A stretch of DNA of 64,000 nt from Gemmatimonadota bacterium (GCA_016712265.1 JADJRJ010000028.1:1559812-1623811); one strand, 5' to 3'. Counted from the first letter of the stretch, positions 35,615 to 45,083 are shown. Translations and numbers: made by a program. Notes: generated from the letters alone by a model not told the origin.

Positions 35615-38136
35615 ATGGCAGCCAAGAAGAAGGCAGCAGTGAAGAAGGCGTTAGGCGTCCGGCGTGTCGTCGGGCGTGGCGCGTCACGGGCGGCAACAAA
35701 GAAGGCCGCCAACACGAAGGCGGCGGCCAAGCGGCCGGCGCCGGCGCGTCGCGCTGCCGCCGACATCATGGAAGCGGTCGTCGACGACGCGCCCTCCAGC
35801 GGCGCAGCGCTCGTCATCGTCGAGTCCCCGGCCAAGGCGAAGACGATCGGGAAGTACCTCGGTCGCGGCTATCGCGTGAAGGCGACCATTGGGCACGTCC
35901 GCGACCTGCCGCAAAAGAAGCTCGGCATCGCGCTCGACAAAGAGTTCGAGCCGGAGTACGTGACCATCGAGGGAAAGGAGAAGACCCTCGCCGAACTCAA
36001 GGCGGCCGCGGTCGACGCGAGCGCCGTCTATATCGCGACCGACCCTGATCGCGAGGGTGAGGCGATCGGGTGGCACGTCGCCGAGCAGATCACCGGTGCG
36101 CGCAGCAAGTCGAAGTCGAAGGCCCCGGTCCACCGGGTCCTGTTCCACGAGATCACGAAGGAAGGGGTGCGCGCGGCGATGGAGAAGCCGCGGGCGATCG
36201 ATACGCGTCTCTTCGAGGCCCAGCAGGCCCGCCGCATCCTCGACCGCCTCGTGGGCTACAAGGCCTCTCCCATCCTCTGGAAGGTGGTCAAGAAGGGGCT
36301 GTCCGCGGGTCGTGTGCAGACGGTGGCCCTCCGGCTGATCGTGGAGCGCGAGCGGGATATTCGCGCGTTCCGTCCGCAGGAATACTGGAGCATCGCGGCG
36401 GAACTACAGAAGGGCGGGCAGACCTTCGCCGCCAAGCTGCACGCGATTGATGACAAGAAGCTCGAGGTGCACACCGCGGCGCATGCCCACGGCATTGTCG
36501 CCGATGTGCAGCAGGCTGCGGCGAAGCGGGGGGCGGGGCGGCCGCGGCGCGTGGCCCGTTAGGCGTTTTCCCGCTCACCGACGTCAAGCGCCGGGAGCGT
36601 CGCAAGAACCCGGCGGCACCGTTCACGACCTCCACGTTGCAGCAGGAGGCGGCAAAGAAATGCAGCTTCGGCTCCAAACGCACCATGCGCCTGGCGCAGG
36701 ACTTGTACGAAGGCATTGAGCTGGGGAAGGACGAGGGCGCGGTCGGCCTCATTACCTACATGCGAACCGACTCGACCCGGGTGGCAGAAAGCGCGGCCCT
36801 CCAGGCCCGCGACCTCCTGCGCAACCAGTACGGCGCCGAGTACCTCTCCAACGCGCCGCAGCTGTACGGCAAGGCCGGAGCGAACACCCAGGACGCCCAC
36901 GAATGCGTGCGCCCCACCGATCCGTCGCGTCATCCGGACCAGGTGCGGAAGTACCTCAAGGACGACCAGTTCAAGCTCTATCAGCTCATCTGGCAGCGCT
37001 TCATGGCGTCCCAGATGGCGCCAGCCGTCTTCGACACCACCACCCTCGACTTCGAGTTCGCCGGGAGCCAGGCGCGGTATGTGTTCCGGGCCACCGGGAG
37101 CGTCATCAAGTTCAAGGGATTCCTGGCGCTGTACCGCGAGTCGCGCGAGGAGGGCGACGGCAAGGCGCTCGAGGACGAGCAGGCCCTGCCCGTGGCGACC
37201 GTCGGCGAACTCGTGCCCCTGCAGACGCTCACCCCCAACCAGCACTTCACCGAACCGCCGCCGCGTTTCTCCGAGGCCAGCCTCGTCAAGGAACTGGAAC
37301 GGCTCGGCATTGGCCGGCCGTCCACTTACGCTTCCATCATCTCCACCCTCGTGGACCGTCGGTACGTGCTCCTGGAGCAGCGACGCTTCACGCCAACATC
37401 GTTAGGCGAGAGTGTCGAACGGGTCATGGTGAAGCAGTTCCCGGACATCTTCAACGTCGGCTTTACCAGCGAGATGGAGGGCGAACTCGACAAGATCGAG
37501 GAGGGGGCGCTCCCCTGGCGACGGGTCCTCAAGGACTTCTACGGTCCCTTCGAGACCTCGCTCGCGGACGTGGACGTTCCCGGGTTGATCGCCGAGGCGC
37601 ACGACCTCTCGGCCCTCGCCACCGACAAGTGCCCCAAGTGCGGCGGGGCCCTCGTGCCCAAGGGCGGCTTCTTCGGGCCGTTTGTCGCCTGCGAGAACCA
37701 CCCCAAGGCCTGTGACTTCACCCGTCCGGTCAGTGGCGAGAAGAAGCCGGCGGTGGTCACCGACTACATGTGCCACGAGTGTGGCGCGCCCATGGTCATT
37801 CGCCATGGCCGCAGCGGCGACTTCCTCGGCTGTTCCAAGTTCCCGAAGTGCCGGGGCACCCGGTCCATGCCGACGGGCGTCATGTGTCCCAAAGACGGTG
37901 GCGAACTCGCCCAGCGGCGTTCCAAGGCGCGCGGCAAGACCTTTTTCGGGTGCGAGAACTACCCGAAATGCGACTTCGTCTGCTGGGACAAGCCGGTCAA
38001 GGAGAGCTGCCCGGAGTGCGGGTACGTCGGGGCCGAGGCGAAGTCGAACAAGACGCGCGGCGAGTTCCGGAAGTGCCTCAAGTGCGCCAATGAGTGGGAC
38101 GTGGTCCCGGTGGAGGAAGTCGTCGCCGTCGGCTGA
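35615..38136 (+). CDS. topA: DNA topoisomerase I, with an apparent -1 frameshift
   Basis: About 840 residues if the frames are joined. Frame A (35615-36562) has a Lys/Ala-rich leader then the TOPRIM domain (VIVESPAKAKTIGKYLG, YIATDPDREGEAIGWH). Frame B, open from before 36541 to 38136, resumes with GVFPLTDVKRRERR and TTSTLQQEA, contains active-site Tyr (codon 36757-36759, ITYMRTDSTR), and ends in four Cys4 zinc ribbons. The switch must fall in a run of six G (36528-36533) or the following G4, as if one base were missing. The apparent stop of frame A is inside CGTTAGGC, which reads Leu-Gly in frame B. An essential gene is expected to be intact, so a sequencing or assembly indel is most likely; programmed frameshifting is the alternative. 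Confidence 0.88.
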
Positions 38137-38167
38137 TGTCCCGCGGGCGGGGTACTACCTTACGCCC

Positions 38168-39517
38168 ATGAGTAACTCCCCTGTGGTCCGGGTCATCGGG
38201 GGCGGCCTTGCCGGGAGCGAGGCCGCCTGGCAGCTCGCCGTCCGCGGCATCGCGGTGGAACTGTGCGAGATGCGTCCGTTGCGGCCCACGGAGGCGCACA
38301 AGACCGATCGTCTCGCCGAGCTGGTCTGCTCCAATACGTTCAAGAGCACGGAGACCACCAACGCGCACGGTCTGCTCAAGGCCGAGATGCGCGCCCTCGA
38401 CTGCCTCGTCTTGCGATGCGCAGACGCAGCACGTGTGCCCGCCGGGAGCGCCCTCGCCGTGGATCGCGACCTCTTTTCCCAGGGGGTCCACGACGCCCTC
38501 GTCGCTCACCCCAACGTTCACCTTGTGCGTGGCGAGGTCAGTGCCTTGTCGTCGCCGATGATTGTCGCGACCGGTCCGCTCACGTCGCCGGCGCTCTCCG
38601 AGTCGATCGCGGCGCGCTTGGGCACCGGTGCCCTCGCTTTCTACGATGCCATTGCGCCGATCGTCGACGTGGACAGCATCGATCACGGCATCGCCTTTCG
38701 TGCCGCGCGGTACGACAAGGAGACGATGGATGGGGCCGGTGACGAAGGGGCCTACCTCAATTGCCCCATGTCGCGGGACGAATACGAGGCCCTGATTGAC
38801 GCGCTCGCCGCCGCAGATCAACACCAGGGGCACGCCTTCGATGCGGTGCCGTACTTCGAGGGGTGCATGCCCGTCGAGGAAATGGTCAAGCGCGGGCGCG
38901 ACACCCTGCGTTTTGGGCCCCTCAAGCCGGTCGGGCTTACCGATCCCCGCACGGGGCGACGTCCCTGGGCCGTGGTGCAGCTTCGTCGTGAGGATCGCGC
39001 CGGGCGCATGTGGAACATGGTCGGCTTCCAGACGCGGATGCGCATCCCGGAGCAGCAACGCGTCCTGCGCATGATCCCCGGCCTGGGAGATGCCGAGTTC
39101 CTGCGCTACGGATCGATCCATCGCAACTCGTACCTCAACACCCCGGCCGTCCTGACGCCGCACCTGTCGGCGCGCGACGATGATCGCCTCCTGTTCGCCG
39201 GGCAGCTGACCGGTGTGGAGGGGTACACGGAAAGCACCGCCACCGGGCTGCTCGCCGGGGTGAACATGGCCCGCCTCCTCGCGGGTGAGGCGGCCGCCTG
39301 CCCACCAGTAGAGACGATGCTCGGAGCCCTGTATCGCTACCTGCGCGAAGCGGATCCGAAACACTTCCAGCCGATGAACGCCAACTTCGGGTTGCTGGAC
39401 GACCTGGCGACGCCGGTGAAGGACAAGCGACTCAAGCGGGAAGCGTTCGCCGCGCGTTCCCTGGCCGCGCTGGGTACCTGGCGCGACACGGTAGTCGCGG
39501 TCCCGGCGCGCGCATGA
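38168..39517 (+). CDS. trmFO: Folate/FAD-dependent tRNA methyltransferase TrmFO
   Basis: 449 residues from ATG 38168. The FAD-binding dinucleotide fold is VRVIGGGLAGSEAAWQL. The conserved CSNTFKS block (nucleophile region) and GALAFYDAIAPIVD follow. The C-terminal half has RMWNMVGFQTRMRIPEQ and GVEGYTESTATGLLAG. TrmFO methylates U54 of tRNA using methylene-THF and FADH2 in bacteria without TrmA. It sits between topA and xerC as in Bacillus (topA-gid-codV). The stop overlaps the xerC start by 4 bp. Confidence 0.95.
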   Translation: MSNSPVVRVIGGGLAGSEAAWQLAVRGIAVELCEMRPLRPTEAHKTDRLAELVCSNTFKSTETTNAHGLLKAEMRALDCLVLRCADAARVPAGSALAVDRDLFSQGVHDALVAHPNVHLVRGEVSALSSPMIVATGPLTSPALSESIAARLGTGALAFYDAIAPIVDVDSIDHGIAFRAARYDKETMDGAGDEGAYLNCPMSRDEYEALIDALAAADQHQGHAFDAVPYFEGCMPVEEMVKRGRDTLRFGPLKPVGLTDPRTGRRPWAVVQLRREDRAGRMWNMVGFQTRMRIPEQQRVLRMIPGLGDAEFLRYGSIHRNSYLNTPAVLTPHLSARDDDRLLFAGQLTGVEGYTESTATGLLAGVNMARLLAGEAAACPPVETMLGALYRYLREADPKHFQPMNANFGLLDDLATPVKDKRLKREAFAARSLAALGTWRDTVVAVPARA

Positions 39518-40452
39518 GCGACGGCACGACCGCCCCGCGCGAGGAGGTCGCCGGTTTTCTGCGTCACCTGGCCAGTGAACGCGACCTCTCCCCACACACC
39601 GTCGCCGCCTATACGCACGACCTCACGCTCTTCAGCGAGTACCTCGGCACGGAGGGACAGGACGGCGATACCTTCTTCACATCGGTGGATCGCCTCGCCA
39701 TGCGAGGGTTCCTGGCCTGGTTGAAGAAGCGCGGCCTGTCGCAACGATCGATGGCGCGCGCGATGTCTGCCCTTCGCACCTTCTATCGTTACCTGCAGCG
39801 CGAGGAGCTGGCGGATGTCAATCCCGCGCGGGTGGTCCGGGCCCCGAAGTTCGAGCGATACCTGCCGAAGTACCTGGACCGGGCGCAGGCCGATCGGTTG
39901 TTCGATGCCGCGATGGCGCGCGCGATGGAAGGGGCGTTCAACGACGTGCGGAACCTGGCCATCCTTGAGCTGTTCTACGCGACCGGAATCCGTCTCTCGG
40001 AGCTGCAGGGGATCAACCGCACGGACCTCGACCTGCTCGGGCAACAGCTCAAGGTGCGAGGGAAGGGGCGCAAGGAACGCATCGTGCCGTTTGGGACGCC
40101 GGCGGTGCGGGCCCTGCGCAACTACGAGGCGAAGCGCGACGAGCTGGTCCGGTTGCGTGGGAAGGCCGCCGACCGCGCGGCGCTCTTTCTCTCGCGCACG
40201 GGCAAGCGGCTGAGCCATCGCGGGATCCAGCAGGTGGTGGACGGCTTCCTCGCCCGCGTGAGTGACGCGGAGGGGCTGAGCACGCACTCCCTGCGCCATT
40301 CGTTTGCCACCCACCTGTTGGACGCCGGCGCGGACCTGCGTGCGGTCCAGGAGTTGCTGGGTCACGCCTCCGTGTCCACGACGCAGATCTACACGCACAC
40401 CAGCATCGAGCGCCTCAAAGCGACGTACCGCAAGGCCCACCCCCGTGCCTGA
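39514..40452 (+). CDS. xerC: Tyrosine recombinase XerC
   Basis: 312 residues. The N-terminal SAM-like core-binding domain spans about 1-105. The catalytic domain shows ATGIRLSEL (Arg), VRGKGRKERIVPF (Lys), HSLRHSFATHLLDAG (His-x-x-Arg), LGHASVSTTQIYTH with the nucleophilic Tyr. It resolves chromosome dimers at dif with XerD. The neighbourhood (trmFO upstream, hslVU downstream) is that of B. subtilis codV, so XerC is the best name. A separate XerD would be elsewhere. Confidence 0.93.
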   Translation: MSDGTTAPREEVAGFLRHLASERDLSPHTVAAYTHDLTLFSEYLGTEGQDGDTFFTSVDRLAMRGFLAWLKKRGLSQRSMARAMSALRTFYRYLQREELADVNPARVVRAPKFERYLPKYLDRAQADRLFDAAMARAMEGAFNDVRNLAILELFYATGIRLSELQGINRTDLDLLGQQLKVRGKGRKERIVPFGTPAVRALRNYEAKRDELVRLRGKAADRAALFLSRTGKRLSHRGIQQVVDGFLARVSDAEGLSTHSLRHSFATHLLDAGADLRAVQELLGHASVSTTQIYTHTSIERLKATYRKAHPRA

Positions 40453-40462
40453 CGAGTCCTCC

Positions 40463-41002
40463 ATGACGACCTTTCACGCCACCACCATCCTCTCCGTGCG
40501 CCGCGATGGCCTGGTCGCCCTCGGTGGCGATGGCCAGGTGACGATGGGCAACACCATCACCAAGGCCAACGCACAAAAGGTGCGCAGCCTGGCCGGCGGG
40601 CGCGTGCTGGCCGGCTTTGCCGGTGCGGCCGCCGACGCCTTCACCCTCTTCGAGAAGTTCGAGGAGAAACTCGAGCGGTATCCGGGGAACTTGCCCAAGG
40701 CCGCCGTGGAACTCGCGAAGGAGTGGCGCAGTGATCGCGTGCTACGTCGCCTCGAGGCGTTGCTCGCCGTGGCCGACCGCGACCACTCGTTCCTGCTCTC
40801 GGGGACCGGGGACATCATCGAACCCGATGACGGGATCCTCGCCATCGGATCTGGCGGCTCCTATGCCCTCGCCGCGGCCCGGGCCCTCGTGGCACACACC
40901 ACCCTCCCGCCCGTGGAGGTGGTGCGCAAGGCGCTCCTCATCGCCGGCGAGATCTGCATCTACACGAACCAGAACATCACCGTCGTCGAGCCGACCGCCT
41001 GA
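40463..41002 (+). CDS. hslV: ATP-dependent protease proteolytic subunit HslV
   Basis: 179 residues from ATG 40463, 10 bp after xerC. The sequence begins MTTFHATTILSVRRDG, then GGDGQVTMGNT. In E. coli the mature chain starts TTI directly after Met. Here an extra TTFHA precedes the TTI, similar to Bacillus ClpQ, so the active Thr may be Thr2, or Thr7 after further processing. Structural motifs GSGGSYALAAARAL and EICIYTNQNI confirm the family. It assembles as a dodecamer with HslU, encoded 2 bp downstream. Confidence 0.93.
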   Translation: MTTFHATTILSVRRDGLVALGGDGQVTMGNTITKANAQKVRSLAGGRVLAGFAGAAADAFTLFEKFEEKLERYPGNLPKAAVELAKEWRSDRVLRRLEALLAVADRDHSFLLSGTGDIIEPDDGILAIGSGGSYALAAARALVAHTTLPPVEVVRKALLIAGEICIYTNQNITVVEPTA

Positions 41003-41004
41003 TC

Positions 41005-42447
41005 ATGCCCTCCCGCCAGACCGAAGCCGCCATCGCGCGACTCGCCGACCTCACCCCGCGCCAGATTGTCGCGGAGCTCGACCGCTACATCGTCGGGCAA
41101 CATGCCGCCAAGAAGTCGGTCGCGATTGCGCTGCGCAACCGGTGGCGGCGGCAACGTGCGCCCGAGTCGATCCGGGACGAGATCGCGCCGAACAACATCA
41201 TCCTCATCGGCCCAACGGGCGTCGGCAAAACCGAGATCGCCCGCCGGCTGGCCCGACTCGCTGGCGCGCCGTTCATCAAGGTGGAAGCGTCCAAGTTCAC
41301 GGAAGTCGGGTACGTGGGTCGTGACGTCGAGGGGATGGTGCGCGACCTCGTGGAGAGCGCGATCGATCTGGTGCGCACGGAGCGTGAGGTGGAGGTGCAG
41401 GTCCCTGCGGCCGAACGCGTGGACGACCGACTGCTCGACATCCTCCTCCCGGTGCCGCCTGAGGCGAAGGCAAAGGAAGGAAAGCTGGAGGAAGGGCCCG
41501 GCGGTGTCTTCGTTGTCTCACCGACCGGTGCCGTGTCGCAGGAACAGGCCGGGGCACGGGAGCGCTACCAGCGCACGCGGGAGAAGCTCAAGCAGCTGCT
41601 CAAGGAAGGGCAGCTCGAGGATCGGGAGGTGGAGGTTGAAGTGACGCAGGCCGCCCCGACGCCCATGGGGATGATGAGCCCCGGTGGGCAGGAAGGGATG
41701 GAGTCGATCTCCAACATGCTCAAGGACATGATGCCGCGGCGGACGCGACGGCGCACGATGAAGGTGTCCGAGGCGCGTGGGGTGTTGCTGCAGGAGGAGC
41801 AGGACAAGTTGATCGACAAGGACGACCTGGCGACGGAAGCCATCGCGCGGGTCGAGCGCCTGGGGATCATCTTCCTCGACGAGATCGACAAGATCGCCAG
41901 CCGTGCCGGGGACCGCACGGGGCCGGATGTCTCGCGCGAGGGGGTGCAGCGTGACCTGCTGCCGATCGTTGAAGGATCCAACGTGCAGACCAAGCACGGG
42001 ATGGTGAAGACCGACCACGTGTTGTTCATCGCCGCGGGCGCGTTTCACGTCAGCAAGCCCAGTGACCTCATCCCGGAGCTGCAGGGGCGATTCCCCATCC
42101 GGGTGGAGCTGACGGCGCTGACGGAGGAGGACTTCGTCCGCATCATGACGGAGCCGGAGAACGCCCTCACCCGGCAGTATGTGGCGCTGGTCGAGTCCGA
42201 GGGCGCGTCGCTCAGTTTTGCCGAGGACGGCATTCGCGAGATCGCGCGGATCGCCACGCAGGCGAATGTGCGCATGGAGAATATCGGGGCGCGGCGGCTC
42301 CATACCGTGATGACGACGCTCCTGGAGGACGTCCTGTTCACCCTCCCGGACGGCGGCCGCGAGCCGATCCGCGTGGACGCGGCGATGGTGCGCGACCGCC
42401 TCAAGGCCGTGCTCGACGACGAGGACCTGCGGAAGTACATCCTCTAG
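41005..42447 (+). CDS. hslU: ATP-dependent protease ATPase subunit HslU
   Basis: 480 residues. N-terminal LTPRQIVAELDRYIVGQ is the family opening. Walker A GPTGVGKTE, the pore GYVGRD motif, the large I-domain (about 115-245, charged coiled coil), Walker B IIFLDEIDKIA, sensor and C-terminal helices ending DLRKYIL are all present. The C-terminal tail inserts into HslV to activate it. HslVU degrades misfolded or regulatory proteins. It is slightly longer than the E. coli protein due to the I-domain. Confidence 0.96.
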   Translation: MPSRQTEAAIARLADLTPRQIVAELDRYIVGQHAAKKSVAIALRNRWRRQRAPESIRDEIAPNNIILIGPTGVGKTEIARRLARLAGAPFIKVEASKFTEVGYVGRDVEGMVRDLVESAIDLVRTEREVEVQVPAAERVDDRLLDILLPVPPEAKAKEGKLEEGPGGVFVVSPTGAVSQEQAGARERYQRTREKLKQLLKEGQLEDREVEVEVTQAAPTPMGMMSPGGQEGMESISNMLKDMMPRRTRRRTMKVSEARGVLLQEEQDKLIDKDDLATEAIARVERLGIIFLDEIDKIASRAGDRTGPDVSREGVQRDLLPIVEGSNVQTKHGMVKTDHVLFIAAGAFHVSKPSDLIPELQGRFPIRVELTALTEEDFVRIMTEPENALTRQYVALVESEGASLSFAEDGIREIARIATQANVRMENIGARRLHTVMTTLLEDVLFTLPDGGREPIRVDAAMVRDRLKAVLDDEDLRKYIL

Positions 42448-42517
42448 CTCCCACTACCCCGGGACCGACGCTGCCTTAGGTTTCGCGCTTTCCCGCGCGC
42501 CCCTATCCCCGACGGTC

Positions 42518-43432
42518 ATGTCGCATCGCGACTTCCTCGCCATTCCGGACTTCACCACGGCCGAGCTGCACGCGCTCTTTGCCCTGGCGGATCGGATGCG
42601 CGCTGGCGCCTACGATCGGCGCCCGCTCGCGGGCAAGTCGCTCGCCATGATCTTCATGAAGGCGTCCACCCGGACCCGCGTGTCGTTCGAGGTCGGCACC
42701 TGGCAGCTCGGTGGGCATGCCCTCTTCCTCTCCCCCAAGGACGTTCAGCTGGGACGGGGAGAGCCCATCGCCGATACCGCGCGCGTCCTCTCGCGGTACG
42801 TCGATGGGATCATGATCCGCACCTACAAGCACACCGAGGTGCAGGAACTTGCCGAGCATGCGAGCATCCCGGTGATCAATGGGCTGACCGACCTCCTGCA
42901 TCCCTGCCAGATCCTCGCCGACGTGCTCACCATGCGTCAGCACCTCGGTCCCGAGTTGCGTGACAAGGTCGTGGCCTGGGTCGGCGACGGGAACAACATG
43001 GCGAACTCGTGGGTGAACGCCGCCTGGCGCCTCGGCTTCGAACTGCGCCTGGCCTGCCCGGCGGGGTACGAACCAAACGGGGAACTGCTGGCGCGGGCCC
43101 GCGAGGGGGCGCGAGTGACCGTCGTGCGGGACCCCGCGGAGGCCGTGGCGGGCGCCCACGTCGTCAATACGGATGTCTGGGCGTCCATGGGCCAGGAGGC
43201 GGAACAGGACGAGCGCCAGCGCGTCTTTGCCAACTACATCGTGGATGCCGGCCTGATGTCTCGGGCACGGCCGGATGCGATCTTCATGCACTGCCTCCCC
43301 GCCCATCGTGGGGAGGAGGTCAGTGCCGACGTGATTGACGGCCCCCAGAGTCGCGTCTGGGATGAGGCCGAAAACCGCCTGCATATCCAGAAGGCCATCA
43401 TGGCTGTGCTGATTGGAGGAGAATCGCTGTGA
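42518..43432 (+). CDS. argF: Ornithine carbamoyltransferase
   Basis: 304 residues. The carbamoyl-phosphate loop is FMKASTRTRVSFE. The HPCQ motif (LLHPCQILADV) and the ornithine/active-site HCLPAHRGEEV are in order. It converts ornithine and carbamoyl phosphate to citrulline in arginine synthesis. The DxxxSMG-type loop is DVWASMGQE. No other arg gene is adjacent. Its stop overlaps the GTG of the peroxiredoxin gene, with a strong GGAGGAG ribosome site inside its 3' end. Confidence 0.95.
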   Translation: MSHRDFLAIPDFTTAELHALFALADRMRAGAYDRRPLAGKSLAMIFMKASTRTRVSFEVGTWQLGGHALFLSPKDVQLGRGEPIADTARVLSRYVDGIMIRTYKHTEVQELAEHASIPVINGLTDLLHPCQILADVLTMRQHLGPELRDKVVAWVGDGNNMANSWVNAAWRLGFELRLACPAGYEPNGELLARAREGARVTVVRDPAEAVAGAHVVNTDVWASMGQEAEQDERQRVFANYIVDAGLMSRARPDAIFMHCLPAHRGEEVSADVIDGPQSRVWDEAENRLHIQKAIMAVLIGGESL

Positions 43433-43887
43433 CACTCGCCATTGGGGATCTTGCCCCGGACTTCTCGCTGCCTGACGATACGGGGGCCGTCCGAACGCTC
43501 GCCGAGTTCCGTGGGCGGTCCGTCGTTCTCTATTTCTATCCGCGGGCCGATACCCCTGGTTGAACCACGGAGGCGTGCGCGTTCCGCGACGCCTTCCCTC
43601 GGTTCGAGGGACTCGATGCAGTGATCCTCGGCGCCAGCCCCGATACCGTGGCGGCCCAGGCGAAGTTCAAGGCGAAGTTTGCGCTCCCCTTCGCCTTGTT
43701 GGCCGACGCTGACCACGTCCTCGCCGAGGCGTATGGCGTCTGGAAGGAGAAGTCGATGTACGGGAAGACGTCGATGGGGGTCGAACGCACGACGTTCATC
43801 ATCGATCAGACAGGGCGCGTCGCGTTCGTCTTTCCGAAAGTGAAAGTCGATGGCCACGCGGCCGAGGTGCTGGACCGCCTCGGATAG
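43429..43887 (+). CDS. bcp: Bcp-type peroxiredoxin, candidate selenoprotein (in-frame TGA at codon 45)
   Basis: 152 codons, GTG start overlapping the argF stop and preceded by GGAGGAG. The same frame reads IGDLAPDFSLPDD, FRGRSVVLYFYPRADTPG, then TGA (43561-43563), then TTEACAFRD and continues to the stop at 43885. In Bcp the residue at that place is the peroxidatic Cys45 (TPGCT-x-x-AC), with a resolving Cys at 50; here codon 50 is TGC. So only the peroxidatic position is TGA, in frame, with no frame change. Downstream residues (KFALPFALLADADH, GVERTTFIID) are intact. This fits a selenocysteine-containing peroxiredoxin that reduces hydroperoxides. A nonsense mutation or base error is the alternative; an ordinary caller would start it at 43621. 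Confidence 0.82.
43569..43596 (+). promoter_or_regulatory. SECIS-like hairpin after the in-frame TGA
   Basis: Five bases after the TGA, GGAGGCGT (43569-43576) pairs with ACGCCTTC (43589-43596). Inside it, CGCG at 43578-43581 can pair with CGCG at 43585-43588 around a short loop, with one bulged G. An alternative fold leaves CGTTC as loop. The apical loop is about 18 nt from the TGA, within the range for bacterial SECIS elements that recruit SelB. GC-rich DNA forms such hairpins by chance, so it is supporting evidence only. Confidence 0.5.
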
Positions 43888-43965
43888 GGGCCAGACTGCC
43901 ATTACGGCTGGCCTCACTGCCGCCAACCGGCCAGATTACGGGCTCACCCCCGTCGAGGCTGTTGC

Positions 43966-45072
43966 GTGTCTGAATCCACCTCCCTCCGTCGCACTCCGTT
44001 CCACGACATCCACGTCGCCCTCGGCGCGAAGATCGTCCCCTTCGCCGGGTATGAGATGCCGGTCCAGTACCCGGCCGGCATCACCGCCGAGCACAAGGCG
44101 GTGCGCGAGTCGTGCGGGTTGTTCGACGTGTCGCACATGGGCGAGTTCCTCGTGCGCGGCCCGGGCGCGGTCGACTTCGTCAACTACGTCACGACCAACG
44201 ACGTGGCCAAGTTGGCGATTGGGCAGGTGCACTACTCCGGGATCCTCAACGACCGGGGCACCTTCGAGGACGATTGCCTCGTCTACCGCGAGGCGGACCG
44301 CATCCTGATGGTGGTGAACGCGTCGAATGCGGCGAAGGACTTCGCCCACATCAGTCGCCACCTGGGCCGGTTCGACTGCACGTTGGAGGACATCAGCGAC
44401 CAGATCGCCTTGCTCGCATTGCAGGGCCCAAAGGCGGCGTCCATCCTGCAGCCGTTAACCGACGTCACGTTAGGCGACATCAAGTACTACCACTTCTCCC
44501 GTGGGACCGTCGCCGGGGTCAAGGACGTGTACGTCTCGCGCACCGGGTACACCGGCGAGGATGGCTTCGAGCTGTATTTCCCGAATGCCCATGCGGCGAC
44601 CATCTGGCAGGCATTGATGGCCGGCGGCCAGGTGTCCCCGGCCGGGCTGGGGTGTCGGGATTCACTGCGGCTGGAGATGGGGATGGCGTTGTACGGCAAC
44701 GACATCGACGACACCGTCACCCCGCTGGAAGCCGGGTTGGCGTGGATCGTCAAGCTGCAGAAGGGGGATTTCGTCGGCCGTGATGCGTTGCTCCGCCAGA
44801 AGGAGGCCGGGCTGACGCGGCGGCTGGTCGGGTTCACCTTCGCTGACCGCGCGATCCCGCGTCATGGGTACCCGGTGTTCTGCGGCGGCGCCCCTTCGGG
44901 GGTGGTGTGCAGCGGGACGATGAGCCCTTCGTTAGGCATCCCGATCGGGACCTGTTACCTGCCGGCGGGGTCGACGGCCGTGGGCACCACCTTTGAGGTC
45001 GAGATTCGCGGGAAGCGGGTGGCCGCAACGGTGGTCAAGCCGCCGTTTTACACGCAGGGGTCGCACTTGTAG
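43966..45072 (+). CDS. gcvT: Aminomethyltransferase (glycine cleavage T protein)
   Basis: 368 residues, GTG start. Family features are visible: RRTPFHDIHVALGAKIVPFAGYEMPVQY, CGLFDVSHMGEF, VVNASNAAKDFAHI, RTGYTGEDGFELYF and GLGCRDSLRLEMGMALYG. The C-terminal barrel ends VKPPFYTQGSHL. The T protein transfers the methylene group to THF and releases ammonia. gcvH and gcvP are not adjacent in this window. A short GGCCAG/CTGGCC inverted repeat precedes it near 43889-43913. Confidence 0.95.
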   Translation: MSESTSLRRTPFHDIHVALGAKIVPFAGYEMPVQYPAGITAEHKAVRESCGLFDVSHMGEFLVRGPGAVDFVNYVTTNDVAKLAIGQVHYSGILNDRGTFEDDCLVYREADRILMVVNASNAAKDFAHISRHLGRFDCTLEDISDQIALLALQGPKAASILQPLTDVTLGDIKYYHFSRGTVAGVKDVYVSRTGYTGEDGFELYFPNAHAATIWQALMAGGQVSPAGLGCRDSLRLEMGMALYGNDIDDTVTPLEAGLAWIVKLQKGDFVGRDALLRQKEAGLTRRLVGFTFADRAIPRHGYPVFCGGAPSGVVCSGTMSPSLGIPIGTCYLPAGSTAVGTTFEVEIRGKRVAATVVKPPFYTQGSHL

Positions 45073-45083
45073 GTCGACCGGCG

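Noticed and set aside
38078..39595. 505-codon minus-strand open frame opposite trmFO
   Set aside because: Arg/His/Gly-rich shadow of a well-identified gene.
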